Shown here piece by piece: positions 44,127 to 51,963 of a DNA stretch of 64,000 nt (position 1 is its first letter; each line of letters starts with the position of its first letter). Under the pieces are notes generated by a model. That model ran no database searches. It was not told where the DNA came from and saw only the letters and a program-made list of their open reading frames with translations. This stretch comes from Candidatus Gastranaerophilales bacterium (lineage in GTDB: Bacteria; Cyanobacteriota; Vampirovibrionia; Gastranaerophilales; Gastranaerophilaceae). Location of the stretch: assembly GCA_944323035.1 (NCBI GenBank), contig CALUQY010000008.1:23696-87695 (forward strand), read 5' to 3'. The translations under genes and the position numbers were made by a program.

Positions 44127-44169
44127 CCCCCCCCCCCCCTGATAAAATGCTTACATTTCGATTTTTCAT
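44127..44169 (-). other. Poly-G switch and MKNR leader start, locus B
   Basis: 13 G on the coding strand. ATG 44169 is preceded by AGAAAGGATAGAAG. ATG to prepilin frame differs by 1 mod 3. Confidence 0.8.
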
Positions 44170-44189
44170 AAGTTCTTCTATCCTTTCTT

Positions 44190-44399
44190 TTTTTTCTAGT
44201 TAATGAGTTAATCAGTTAATAAGTTAATTAGGATTATGGGAGTTTATCCGGGTTTATTTTTCTTCCATTCGGTCATATTCCTTATTAACTCTTTAACTTA
44301 TTAACTTTTCTCGTCCTTTTGGCCATAACGACTTATTGCCCTATTGCCTTATTTACTTATTGCCTCTTCCATTATGTACCATTTTTCAAATTTAGTCAA
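44190..44399 (-). promoter_or_regulatory. Promoter and octamer-rich 5' leader of locus B
   Basis: TTGACT (44399-44394), 17 bp, CATAAT (44376-44371). AATAAG octamers (44330-44368), GTTAATAA octamers (44281-44310) and inverted TTAACT octamers (44199-44230). Confidence 0.75.
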
Positions 44400-44424
44400 G
44401 GCCATAACCGATCAATTTTATAAG

Positions 44425-44446
44425 AGGCGGTTGACTCGCCCCGCCT
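44425..44446 (-). terminator. Weak terminator after mutS
   Basis: AGGCGG / CCGCCT stem with a 10-nt loop and a T/A-rich tail, 17 nt after the mutS stop. Confidence 0.45.
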
Positions 44447-44462
44447 TGAGCGGCACTATGTA

Positions 44463-47042
44463 CTATTTGTAAAACAAGGTCAACTGTGGAACTTCAAGTT
44501 CACCGTTTTGAGATTTCTTACGGGTTGCAAGGTTATTTGAAAAATCTTTCTGAAGTTTTTGCATTAATTCTTCCGAGCGTTTAATTACCGGTGCCGGAAG
44601 TCCGGCCATTTTAGCCACCTGAATACCATAGCTGCGGCTGGCACCGCCCTGTACGATTTTTCTTAAGAACTGGATTTCGCCGTTTTCTTCCGTAACGGTA
44701 ATCCGGTAGTTCTTAATTTGCGGATACATTTTTGTCATAACGTTAAGTTCGTGATAGTGGGTTGCAAAAATACAACGAGCTTTGATTTTGGATGCAAGAT
44801 ATTCCGCAACAGACCACGCAATTGCGACACCGTCATAGGTGCTTGTACCGCGTCCTATTTCATCAATGAGCACAAGACTTCTTTCGGTTGCGGAGTTGAG
44901 AATGTAAGAGGTTTCAACCATTTCAACCATAAAAGTGGATTGTCCGAGGGTCAAATCATCAGAAGCGCCGACACGCGTAAAAATTTTATCCACAACGCCA
45001 AGTTTCAGATAATCAGCCGGAACCCACGAACCTATCTGCGCTAAGATGCAAATCAAAGCATTCTGGCGCATATAAGTAGATTTACCGGCCATATTCGGCC
45101 CTGTCAAAATCATAAACTGTGTTACATCATCAGAATTTGCGCGGAGTTCTAAATCATTTTCAACGTACTCACCGAGCGGCAGAATTTTTTCCAGCACCGG
45201 ATGACGCCCGTTTTTAACAATAAAATCTTCTGAATCATCAATTTCCGGCTTTGAATAGTTATTTTCAACGGCCGTAACAGCAAGTCCGACATAAACATCG
45301 GCTTTTGCGATACATTCTGCGATTTCTCTTAATTTCGACACAAATTCTTTTGCATACTCGCGCATATCACAGAAAAGTTTGTATTCAAGTTCAACGGACT
45401 TATACTTTGCCGAAAGCACATCGTCCTCATGGTTTTTAAGTTCTTCTGTAATAAATCTTTCTGCTCCGGAGAGGGTTTGTTTGCGGATATAATGCTGCGG
45501 AACAAAGTTTTTATAGGAATTTGTCACCTCGATAAAATAACCAAACACGCGGTTATAACCGACTTTTAGAGATTTAATTCCTGTCGTTTCTTTTTCTTTC
45601 TCTTCAAAAGATTTAAGCCATTCTTCGCCGCCTGTCAAAAGATCCCGAAAGTAATCAAGTTCGCCGTTGACTCCGTTTTTGATAATTCCGCCTTCTTTTA
45701 TTTGTGCAGGTGCGTTTTCATCAATAGTTTTTTCAATCAAATGCGCAAAATCAACAATTTCAGCAGCATATTCAAGAACAGAGGCAAACGGATTATTCTC
45801 GAGAGCTTTGGAGGATTCAAGTAATTCAGGCAGCATCATTAAAGAGCTTTTTAATCCAAGAAAATCTTTAGGATTTGCTGTACTGTTGCTGATTTTGGTT
45901 GTCAGGCGCTGAATATCGTATATTTTTTCAAGCGACGACGCCATTTGAATGCGTAAATCAGATTTTTCTACAAGTTCGGATACATAGTTCTGACGGGCAA
46001 TAATATCCTCTTTCTTCCTTAGCGGCTGACAAATCCAGTTTTTGAGCAAACGCGCACCCATATTGGTTTTAGTATTATCAATTGCCCAGAGTAGCGAACC
46101 GTATTTATTCTTTTCTCTGAGAGTTTCGACAAGTTCAAGATTTTTTCTGGTCGACGCATCAATTATAAGGAACTCTGAAAGCTCATAGCTTTCAATGCGT
46201 TCAAATTTCGGAACATTTTCTTTTGTTGTTTCCCAGATGTAAGCAAGAAGCGCGCCTGCTGCGCGAAAACCTACTTTGCAGTTGTTATAGCCGAAAGCTT
46301 CCAGACTATTCACGTTAAATACGGCTTTAAGATTACTAAATGCGAAATGCTCTTCAAAGACAGTCGCCGGAATTTTTGAACAGTTATAGTTTTTAACAAT
46401 TGTTTCGGGGAGGTTAATAACCTCATCCGGAACGATCTGGAACGGTTTAATTTCAGCACGGAGAGCCGGCGCAACTATTTCTGCCGGTTTAACCCGTGCA
46501 AGTTCGGCAAGGATTAAATTAAGATTGCCCTGCGTAACTTTATATTCTCCGGTTGAAATATCTGCGTAGGAAAAGCCGTACAAATCTGTTTTTTCATCGT
46601 GAAACAGTGCGCAGATATAATTGTTAGAATTCTTCTCCAAAAAGTCGCTTTCCAGTATTGTGCCCGAGGTAATAACCCTTGTAACTCCGCGCTTAACCAG
46701 ACCTTTTGCTTCTTTAGGGTCCTCAAGCTGATCGCAAATCGCAACTTTATAATTTTTCTGAATCAATTTTTCTATATAAGCATCAGTAGATTTAATCGGG
46801 ATACCAGCGAGCGGAACTTTTCCGATAGCTTTGCCCGCATCACGCGAAGTCAGCGTAATTTCAAGAACTTTTGACATTGTAACAGCATCTTCAAAAAAGG
46901 TTTCAAAAAAATCGCCAAGCCTGTATAATAAGATACAATCAGGATTCTCTCTCTTTGTAGCAACGTAATGCTGCATGGAAGGTGTCAATAAATCTATGTC
47001 TACGTCTGCGGTATTAATATAGTTGATTTCAGGCTTATTCAT
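44463..47042 (-). CDS. mutS: DNA mismatch repair protein MutS
   Basis: 859 aa, full length. N-terminal mismatch-recognition domain starting LTPSMQHYVATKRENPDCILLYRLGDFFETF (the GDFFE motif carries the mismatch-wedging Phe), connector, lever and clamp domains, and the ATPase with GPNMAGKSTYMRQ, DEIGRGTSTYDG and FATHYHEL. mutL is not in the window. Extended -10 TGCTATAAT (47060-47052) ends 9 nt before ATG with no Shine-Dalgarno, so leaderless initiation is likely. Its state matters for the neighbouring poly-G tracts, as mismatch repair limits tract slippage. Confidence 0.97.
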   Translation of the reverse strand: MNKPEINYINTADVDIDLLTPSMQHYVATKRENPDCILLYRLGDFFETFFEDAVTMSKVLEITLTSRDAGKAIGKVPLAGIPIKSTDAYIEKLIQKNYKVAICDQLEDPKEAKGLVKRGVTRVITSGTILESDFLEKNSNNYICALFHDEKTDLYGFSYADISTGEYKVTQGNLNLILAELARVKPAEIVAPALRAEIKPFQIVPDEVINLPETIVKNYNCSKIPATVFEEHFAFSNLKAVFNVNSLEAFGYNNCKVGFRAAGALLAYIWETTKENVPKFERIESYELSEFLIIDASTRKNLELVETLREKNKYGSLLWAIDNTKTNMGARLLKNWICQPLRKKEDIIARQNYVSELVEKSDLRIQMASSLEKIYDIQRLTTKISNSTANPKDFLGLKSSLMMLPELLESSKALENNPFASVLEYAAEIVDFAHLIEKTIDENAPAQIKEGGIIKNGVNGELDYFRDLLTGGEEWLKSFEEKEKETTGIKSLKVGYNRVFGYFIEVTNSYKNFVPQHYIRKQTLSGAERFITEELKNHEDDVLSAKYKSVELEYKLFCDMREYAKEFVSKLREIAECIAKADVYVGLAVTAVENNYSKPEIDDSEDFIVKNGRHPVLEKILPLGEYVENDLELRANSDDVTQFMILTGPNMAGKSTYMRQNALICILAQIGSWVPADYLKLGVVDKIFTRVGASDDLTLGQSTFMVEMVETSYILNSATERSLVLIDEIGRGTSTYDGVAIAWSVAEYLASKIKARCIFATHYHELNVMTKMYPQIKNYRITVTEENGEIQFLRKIVQGGASRSYGIQVAKMAGLPAPVIKRSEELMQKLQKDFSNNLATRKKSQNGELEVPQLTLFYK

Positions 47043-47051
47043 AGTAAAATC

Positions 47052-47060
47052 ATTATAGCA
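47052..47060 (-). promoter_or_regulatory. Extended -10 of mutS (leaderless candidate)
   Basis: TGCTATAAT ends 9 nt before the mutS ATG. Confidence 0.55.
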
Positions 47061-47078
47061 CGAAAAAGGTTTAAGAGT

Positions 47079-47741
47079 ATGGGATGTTTAAGAAATATTA
47101 TAAATCTGGTAATCATAATTCTGGCGATAATCGGATTTCTTTCAATCGGCGGAAAAGAATATCTTGACGCAAACATCATTCCGACAGTAAAGAAAGTTAA
47201 CATTGAGGTTCAGGCCGGAATTGACAAAACCGGAAAATCTTTTACCGAACTTTCACTGAAAGAAATCGGTGCTATCTTCTGGAATGCAATTAAATCGACA
47301 ATGTTTACCAGAAAAGTTACCGGAGAATACGAAATCACCGAGGTTAAGGGGTTAATGGGCTATGATACCCAAATCGCGGAGGATTTAAAAACCGGACAGA
47401 AAATGGTTCTGGTAGACACAAAAGACAAGATTCTGCTTGATTTGAATAAAACTGATAAAGCAGAATTAAAAGCGGACATGCTGAAACTTGCTAAAAAGCA
47501 CAAAGCCCTGCCGGTTAAGTTTGATGATATTGATATCTTAGAGCTTGGCAAATGGAAGGCGCTCAATAAAGATTTAAAATATGTAAAAATAAGTATTAAG
47601 GATAAAAGTTCCAATAAAGAGATAACAGCAATGATTTCCAGCTATCCGGACAAAAATGATTCAAAAATGATAGTAACATTTGCGGAGAAAACCAAATTCT
47701 CAAGAAAAATTGCAGAAAAATTCTTTAAAAAAGCGCAATAA
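47079..47741 (+). CDS. Hypothetical membrane-anchored protein
   Basis: 220 aa. One N-terminal hydrophobic segment (about 8-25: NLVIIILAIIGFLSIGG) after a short basic start, then a soluble, lysine-rich alpha/beta region with no recognised motif. Probably anchored with the bulk outside. Divergent from mutS with 36 bp between starts. Function unknown. Confidence 0.65.
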   Translation: MGCLRNIINLVIIILAIIGFLSIGGKEYLDANIIPTVKKVNIEVQAGIDKTGKSFTELSLKEIGAIFWNAIKSTMFTRKVTGEYEITEVKGLMGYDTQIAEDLKTGQKMVLVDTKDKILLDLNKTDKAELKADMLKLAKKHKALPVKFDDIDILELGKWKALNKDLKYVKISIKDKSSNKEITAMISSYPDKNDSKMIVTFAEKTKFSRKIAEKFFKKAQ

Positions 47742-47753
47742 AGGCGTTTTTAT

Positions 47754-47866
47754 TGTCCGAGAAAGACTCGCGCCCGGCTGAGCCGGAGCCATACTTGTAT
47801 CAATCGTTACCGTAAGCGTATAAACTAAATGAGGGTGCCACTCAGTGGCCGAGGCTTTCTCGGACA
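47754..47866 (+). repeat. Complete terminal-inverted-repeat element
   Basis: 113 bp bounded by TGTCCGAGAAAG and its exact inverse CTTTCTCGGACA. Interior includes CGCCCGGCTGAGCCGG and TGTATCAATCGTTACCGTA. It separates the convergent 47079 gene and rarA. Reverse copy with the same interior at 63395-63531. Has a MITE-like layout; no coding. Confidence 0.85.
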
Positions 47867-47874
47867 GTTTACGC

Positions 47875-49104
47875 CTAAAGATACTTAACCCCGACTAGCT
47901 CATCCGGCATAAATTGCTGCTCTATATCAGGGGCTGAATGGGTATAAACATACCCGATTCCAAAACCGTATTTTGACGCATCTTTATAATGAGCGTCCCG
48001 CAGGTGCATCGGCGGCGGAAAATCTTTACCAGAATCAATATCCGCAAGCGCGGAGTCAATCGCCATAATTGCTTTATTAGATTTTTTAGCCTGAGCAACA
48101 TATATAACCGCCTCTGCAAGTGGAATCCTGCCTTCGGGAAGCCCTAAAAGTTCCACCGCACGGTAAGCATTCACCGCAATATTTAAAGCATTAGGCTCTG
48201 CAAGCCCGACATCTTCCGCAGCACAGACTATCAATCTGCGTGCAATAAAGCGCGGATCTTCGCCCGCTGCAATCATTTTAGCTAAGTAATAAATTGCCGC
48301 ATTCGGATCACTTCCGCGCAAACTCTTTTGAAACGCTGACGCGCAGTCATAATGTTCCTGTTGTGAATATCTGGTATTGCGTTTCTGGCAAATTTCTTCA
48401 ATTATCGCAACGGTCAAATTTCGTTTATTATCTTTCAAATCACTGGCAAAATAAGCGTTTTCAACGATATTCAGCGCATATCTTGCATCCCCGCGCGCAA
48501 GATTTATGATAAAATCCAAAACACCCGTTTCGCAGTCCATTGGCAGATAATTTTTTGCCAGATATTCAAACCCGCGCATAATAATCCGTTTCATAGACGC
48601 ATCATCAATTGTATTAAGCCTTATAACCTGAACACGTGACAAAAGCGCAGGTACAACCTGAAAAGAGGGATTTTCTGTAGTTGAACCAATCAGAAAAATC
48701 GTTCCGTCCTCAAGGTGAGGCAAAAGCGCATCCTGCTGGGTCTTTGAATATCTATGGATTTCATCTATAAACAAAATCGTTTTAATTCCGGAACGCAAAG
48801 AAATTCTTGCCCTCTCAACCGCATCTTTGATATCTTTAATGCCGGATGAGACAGCCGAAAGTTCAATAAAATCCGCATTGGTTTTTGTTGCAATAAGCCT
48901 TGCCAGCGTCGTCTTGCCACAGCCCGGAGTTCCCCAGAAAATCAATGAAAAAAGCCGTTTTGTTTTCAACAAATTCAACAGCGGACTTTTTTCGCTGATA
49001 ATATTGCTTTGCCCCATAAAATCCTCAAGAGTTTTCGGACGCAAAGCCTCTGCCAGCGGAATTTGTTTATTTTGATTTTCCAGTTCCGTAAATAAATTGT
49101 TCAT
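47875..49104 (-). CDS. rarA: Replication-associated recombination protein A (RarA/MgsA)
   Basis: 409 aa AAA+ clamp-loader-like ATPase acting at stalled forks. Walker A GTPGCGKTT (58-66), Walker B/sensor FIDEIHRYSKTQQDALLP, and the MgsA C-terminal tetramerisation domain (KSLRGSDPNAAIYYLAKMI, GLPEGRIPLAEAVIYVA). TGCTACAAT (49119-49111) ends 6 nt before ATG, TCGACA sits 17 bp further upstream, and there is no Shine-Dalgarno, so leaderless. Confidence 0.95.
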   Translation of the reverse strand: MNNLFTELENQNKQIPLAEALRPKTLEDFMGQSNIISEKSPLLNLLKTKRLFSLIFWGTPGCGKTTLARLIATKTNADFIELSAVSSGIKDIKDAVERARISLRSGIKTILFIDEIHRYSKTQQDALLPHLEDGTIFLIGSTTENPSFQVVPALLSRVQVIRLNTIDDASMKRIIMRGFEYLAKNYLPMDCETGVLDFIINLARGDARYALNIVENAYFASDLKDNKRNLTVAIIEEICQKRNTRYSQQEHYDCASAFQKSLRGSDPNAAIYYLAKMIAAGEDPRFIARRLIVCAAEDVGLAEPNALNIAVNAYRAVELLGLPEGRIPLAEAVIYVAQAKKSNKAIMAIDSALADIDSGKDFPPPMHLRDAHYKDASKYGFGIGYVYTHSAPDIEQQFMPDELVGVKYL

Positions 49105-49110
49105 AGTATA

Positions 49111-49139
49111 ATTGTAGCATTAATAGGGAACAATGTCGA
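49111..49139 (-). promoter_or_regulatory. rarA promoter placing the start site at the ATG
   Basis: TCGACA (49139-49134), 17 bp, TACAAT (49116-49111) preceded by TGC; six bases to ATG. Confidence 0.6.
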
Positions 49140-50335
49140 TGAGAACACGGATTTTATTAATAATTTTTACGGTATTACTGGCAGTGATACTTCTGGCGGC
49201 ACGGCCGAAATCTAAAAATGATGAACTCGTTTTCTGGACGCTTCAAATGCGCGACTTCTCACCTTATATGGAAAAAGTTATCGCTAACTTTGAGGCACAA
49301 AATCCTGAAATAAAAATCAACTGGGTCGATATCCCGTTCTCAGAGGGTGAAAAACGAACCCTCGCAGCGATTTTAAGTGACCATCCACCGGATTTGATTA
49401 ATCTAAACCCCGATTTCTCGGCATTACTCGCAAAAAAAGGAACTCTAACCGAAATCAAAGACGGGGATTTAACCCAATTTCCGCGAGAAATCGTTGATAA
49501 TATGAAATTCAACGGCAAAAACTATTTTATCCCGTGGTACGCAACGTCCGCACTGACTTTTTACAACAAAAAGTTCTTGCATAGCCAACCGACAACTTAC
49601 AATGAAATTTTTGACAAGTGCCGCGCCGGAACAAACAACGACAAATTTCTGCTTATGTTCAACTTCGCGGAAAACGATTCCATGCTGCGGCTCTTGAATA
49701 AATACGGGATAAATTCACCCGAAAATATCAATTCCCAAATGGCAATAAATCTTTACAAAACGCTTCAAGATGCCTACAATTCCGGCTGTTTCCCGAAAGA
49801 AAGCCTGACCCAGACTCATCAGGAATCACTTGAAAAATACATGGCAGGAGAAGTTTTAATCTTTGAAGGCGGTTCAAATTTCCTCAATATGATAAAGGAA
49901 AACGCACCGCAAACTTTTGCAAATACTGAGTTAGGCACGCAGCTTCGGGGCGAAACCGGAAAATATAACTTTTCTATGATGAATTTTATAATTCCGGTTA
50001 AATCGAAAAAACAAGACACTGCACTGAAATTTGCGCTCTATCTGACCAATGCTGAAAATCAGCTTGAACTTGCTAAACTGACAAACATTCTTGCAACAAA
50101 TAAAGACGCTCTTGCGGATAAATTTTACACAACAGCAGCGCCGGAAGATATTTTTGCACAGGCAAGAATTCTCAGTGCAAAACAATTAAAGAATATCCAG
50201 CCGCAGCCGTTTTACGCAAACAGGAAAGAGATTATAACCCTTATTAATAACGCGACACAAAAGATCCTGCTTAAACAGGACGCCATAGAAAACGTCCTGA
50301 ATAAGCTTAGATATGACTGGGGAAACTTAAACTAA
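49133..50335 (+). CDS. Extracellular solute-binding protein (family 1, sugar ABC transporter type)
   Basis: 400 aa. An N-terminal hydrophobic segment (6-23) acts as signal or anchor; no lipobox Cys is seen. ELVFWTLQMRDFSPYMEKVIANFEAQNPEIKINWVD and later NGKNYFIPWYATSALTFYNKKFL are typical of maltose/sugar-binding proteins of ABC importers. No permease or ATPase genes adjoin, so it is an orphan; the ligand is unknown. ATG 49133 with AGGGAAC; overlaps locus C's stop by 4 nt on the opposite strand. Confidence 0.85.
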   Translation: MSMRTRILLIIFTVLLAVILLAARPKSKNDELVFWTLQMRDFSPYMEKVIANFEAQNPEIKINWVDIPFSEGEKRTLAAILSDHPPDLINLNPDFSALLAKKGTLTEIKDGDLTQFPREIVDNMKFNGKNYFIPWYATSALTFYNKKFLHSQPTTYNEIFDKCRAGTNNDKFLLMFNFAENDSMLRLLNKYGINSPENINSQMAINLYKTLQDAYNSGCFPKESLTQTHQESLEKYMAGEVLIFEGGSNFLNMIKENAPQTFANTELGTQLRGETGKYNFSMMNFIIPVKSKKQDTALKFALYLTNAENQLELAKLTNILATNKDALADKFYTTAAPEDIFAQARILSAKQLKNIQPQPFYANRKEIITLINNATQKILLKQDAIENVLNKLRYDWGNLN

Positions 50336-51576
50336 CGTTTAACGCAGGTAACACTCCATTGTGCCCCGGTGCTGGGAATTCTATACTGTCCGTAACTACC
50401 CATAACCCAATAATGAATTGACCCATTGAGTACAATTTTTTCGGAAGAGTAATCACCACGACCAATATCAAGACCAAGAATAGAATTATTTACGAACATA
50501 GAGCCTAATTCCGACAAATTTGGAATTCTATAATCACTTCCGGCATCTTGAGTACAAACCCTTGAGGCATCAGTATCTGTAACATTTAAAAACTTTGTTC
50601 TATAAGGCGTTGGAGCCACAACAATACTATCCGTAGGGTAAAAAATTGTCATAATACCAATATCTTTACCTGTAGTGTTAGGGCCCTTATTCCCGTTTAA
50701 ATCATATACCATATTCACACAGACTTTAGGTTGCATAAAGTAGTTACTGGTTTCTCCCATAGCTGCGACACAATTTGGATTGTAAAAAAGCAAAATGCTT
50801 TCCCCGTTTTGAGTCTCAAAGGCCGCTGCTTTAGTATTAAGCATAGAAAAGCTTCCGGTTCCTGTTGTATCACTATAGGATGTCTGAGTCATAGAAGCAT
50901 TCAAATCAGTCATTGTCAGCGGCAAAGATTTAATACTACCAAGCATATCAGTAAAAGTCGAATTTAAACCGCAATCCTGCACATGTTCATTATCACAAAT
51001 ATTATTAATCTTCATTACTTTTGAAAGTCCATTTGTAACAAAGGTTTCGGCAGCGGTATCTTCGGCATCACTGGCACCGGCAGAACTTTCTTCTTTTAAT
51101 ACGCCATAACCATTCAAGGCCGGCATGAGGGCTATTGCCTGACTAAACCGTGCATAGAGGGCTTTTCTTTGCGTGTTCCATGTGCGTTCGTTAATGTTGC
51201 CTGTAAGTGACGGAAGCGTTATCGCTGCAACCACACCGATTATCGTGAGGGAAAGCAAAATCTCAGCCATGGTGAACGCTGTATTTTTAATCGGGTTCAA
51301 TTGTAGAACCGACTCAGTCGGTGTCATCCCGGATTTATTTCGGGATCTGTCCAACAACACTGGTAGTTTCCAACGCTGGTCAGATGCTGAAACAAGTTCA
51401 GCATGACATGGGGGCACGGCGTTGGTTGACTGGATTGCCACGCGGTCTGCGACCGCTCGCAATGACGAATACTTTTCGGCAGTCACGCTTACTTCTTTCG
51501 TGGTACAGTCGCTCAGGGCCAATTGTGGAACTGGCTCAGCCAGTGTCATCCCGAATTTATTTCGGGATCTGTCCAA
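50332..51576 (-). CDS. Prepilin-like protein, locus C, frame-separated from its start by a poly-G tract
   Basis: 414 codons in the open stretch ending at a TTG (51576); the frame is open further back to the 13-G tract at 51685-51697. Signal A|FTMAEILLSL with Ala at the cleavage site. Mature N-terminus nearly matches loci A and B (RTWNTQRKALYARFSQAIALMPALNGYG); the rest differs and has several Cys. ATG 51727 reads MKNRRVSILSGGGGEPLNR and stops, one base out of the prepilin frame; one G fewer would fuse them through about 130 repeat-derived codons. ATG 51327 gives a 17-residue leader ending KNTA but lacks a ribosome site. Pseudopilin-like role inferred. Confidence 0.75.
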   Translation of the reverse strand: MDRSRNKFGMTLAEPVPQLALSDCTTKEVSVTAEKYSSLRAVADRVAIQSTNAVPPCHAELVSASDQRWKLPVLLDRSRNKSGMTPTESVLQLNPIKNTAFTMAEILLSLTIIGVVAAITLPSLTGNINERTWNTQRKALYARFSQAIALMPALNGYGVLKEESSAGASDAEDTAAETFVTNGLSKVMKINNICDNEHVQDCGLNSTFTDMLGSIKSLPLTMTDLNASMTQTSYSDTTGTGSFSMLNTKAAAFETQNGESILLFYNPNCVAAMGETSNYFMQPKVCVNMVYDLNGNKGPNTTGKDIGIMTIFYPTDSIVVAPTPYRTKFLNVTDTDASRVCTQDAGSDYRIPNLSELGSMFVNNSILGLDIGRGDYSSEKIVLNGSIHYWVMGSYGQYRIPSTGAQWSVTCVKR

Positions 51577-51684
51577 CGTTACCGGTATAATGCAACGTTG
51601 GATAGATCCTGAATCACGCTCGCTTCGCTCGCTGTTCAGGATGACATTGGGGTCTAAGGTGCGGGATTTACCGGTTGAGCGGCT
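51275..51684 (-). repeat. Type II palindromic repeats in the 5' coding part of locus C
   Basis: Two copies of TCATCCCG-ATTTATTTCGGGATCT-type palindromes plus CATTGCGAGCG and the CAGCGAGCGAAGCGAGCGTG palindrome. The 51.58-51.96 kb gap holds these, the poly-G tract and the leader; nothing else. Confidence 0.8.
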
Positions 51685-51727
51685 CCCCCCCCCCCCCTGA
51701 TAAAATGCTTACTCTTCGGTTTTTCAT
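51685..51727 (-). other. Poly-G switch and MKNR leader start, locus C
   Basis: 13 G on the coding strand after ATG 51727, with AGAAAGGATAGAAG upstream. The leader is nearly identical to locus B. Confidence 0.8.
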
Positions 51728-51752
51728 AAGTTCTTCTATCCTTTCTTTTTTT

Positions 51753-51933
51753 TCTAGTTAATGAGTTAATCAGTTAATAAGTTAATTAGGATTATGGAAT
51801 TTTACCCGGGGTCAGTTTCAGCCTTTTCGGTCATATCCCTTATTAACTCTTTAACTTATTAACTTTTCTCGTCCTTTCGACAATATTGCCTTATTGCCAT
51901 ATTTATTATGTATCATTTCTCACGGCTTGTCAA
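51753..51933 (-). promoter_or_regulatory. Promoter and octamer-rich 5' leader of locus C
   Basis: TTGACA (51933-51928), 17 bp, CATAAT (51910-51905). GTTAATAA octamers (51839-51866) and inverted TTAACT octamers (51757-51790); the AATAAG array is shorter here. Confidence 0.75.
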
Positions 51934-51937
51934 TACT

Positions 51938-51963
51938 AAAAAACAGCCCTGAGGCTGTTTTTT
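51938..51963 (-). terminator. Terminator overlapping the stop of the 429-aa gene
   Basis: AAACAGCC - CTGA - GGCTGTTT with A- and T-runs on both sides. It sits just upstream of the locus C promoter and insulates it. Confidence 0.88.

Noticed and set aside
51173..51700. Plus-strand frames opposite locus C with VIPDLFRDLS repeats
   Set aside because: Same palindromic repeat translation in the antisense direction; no ribosome site.
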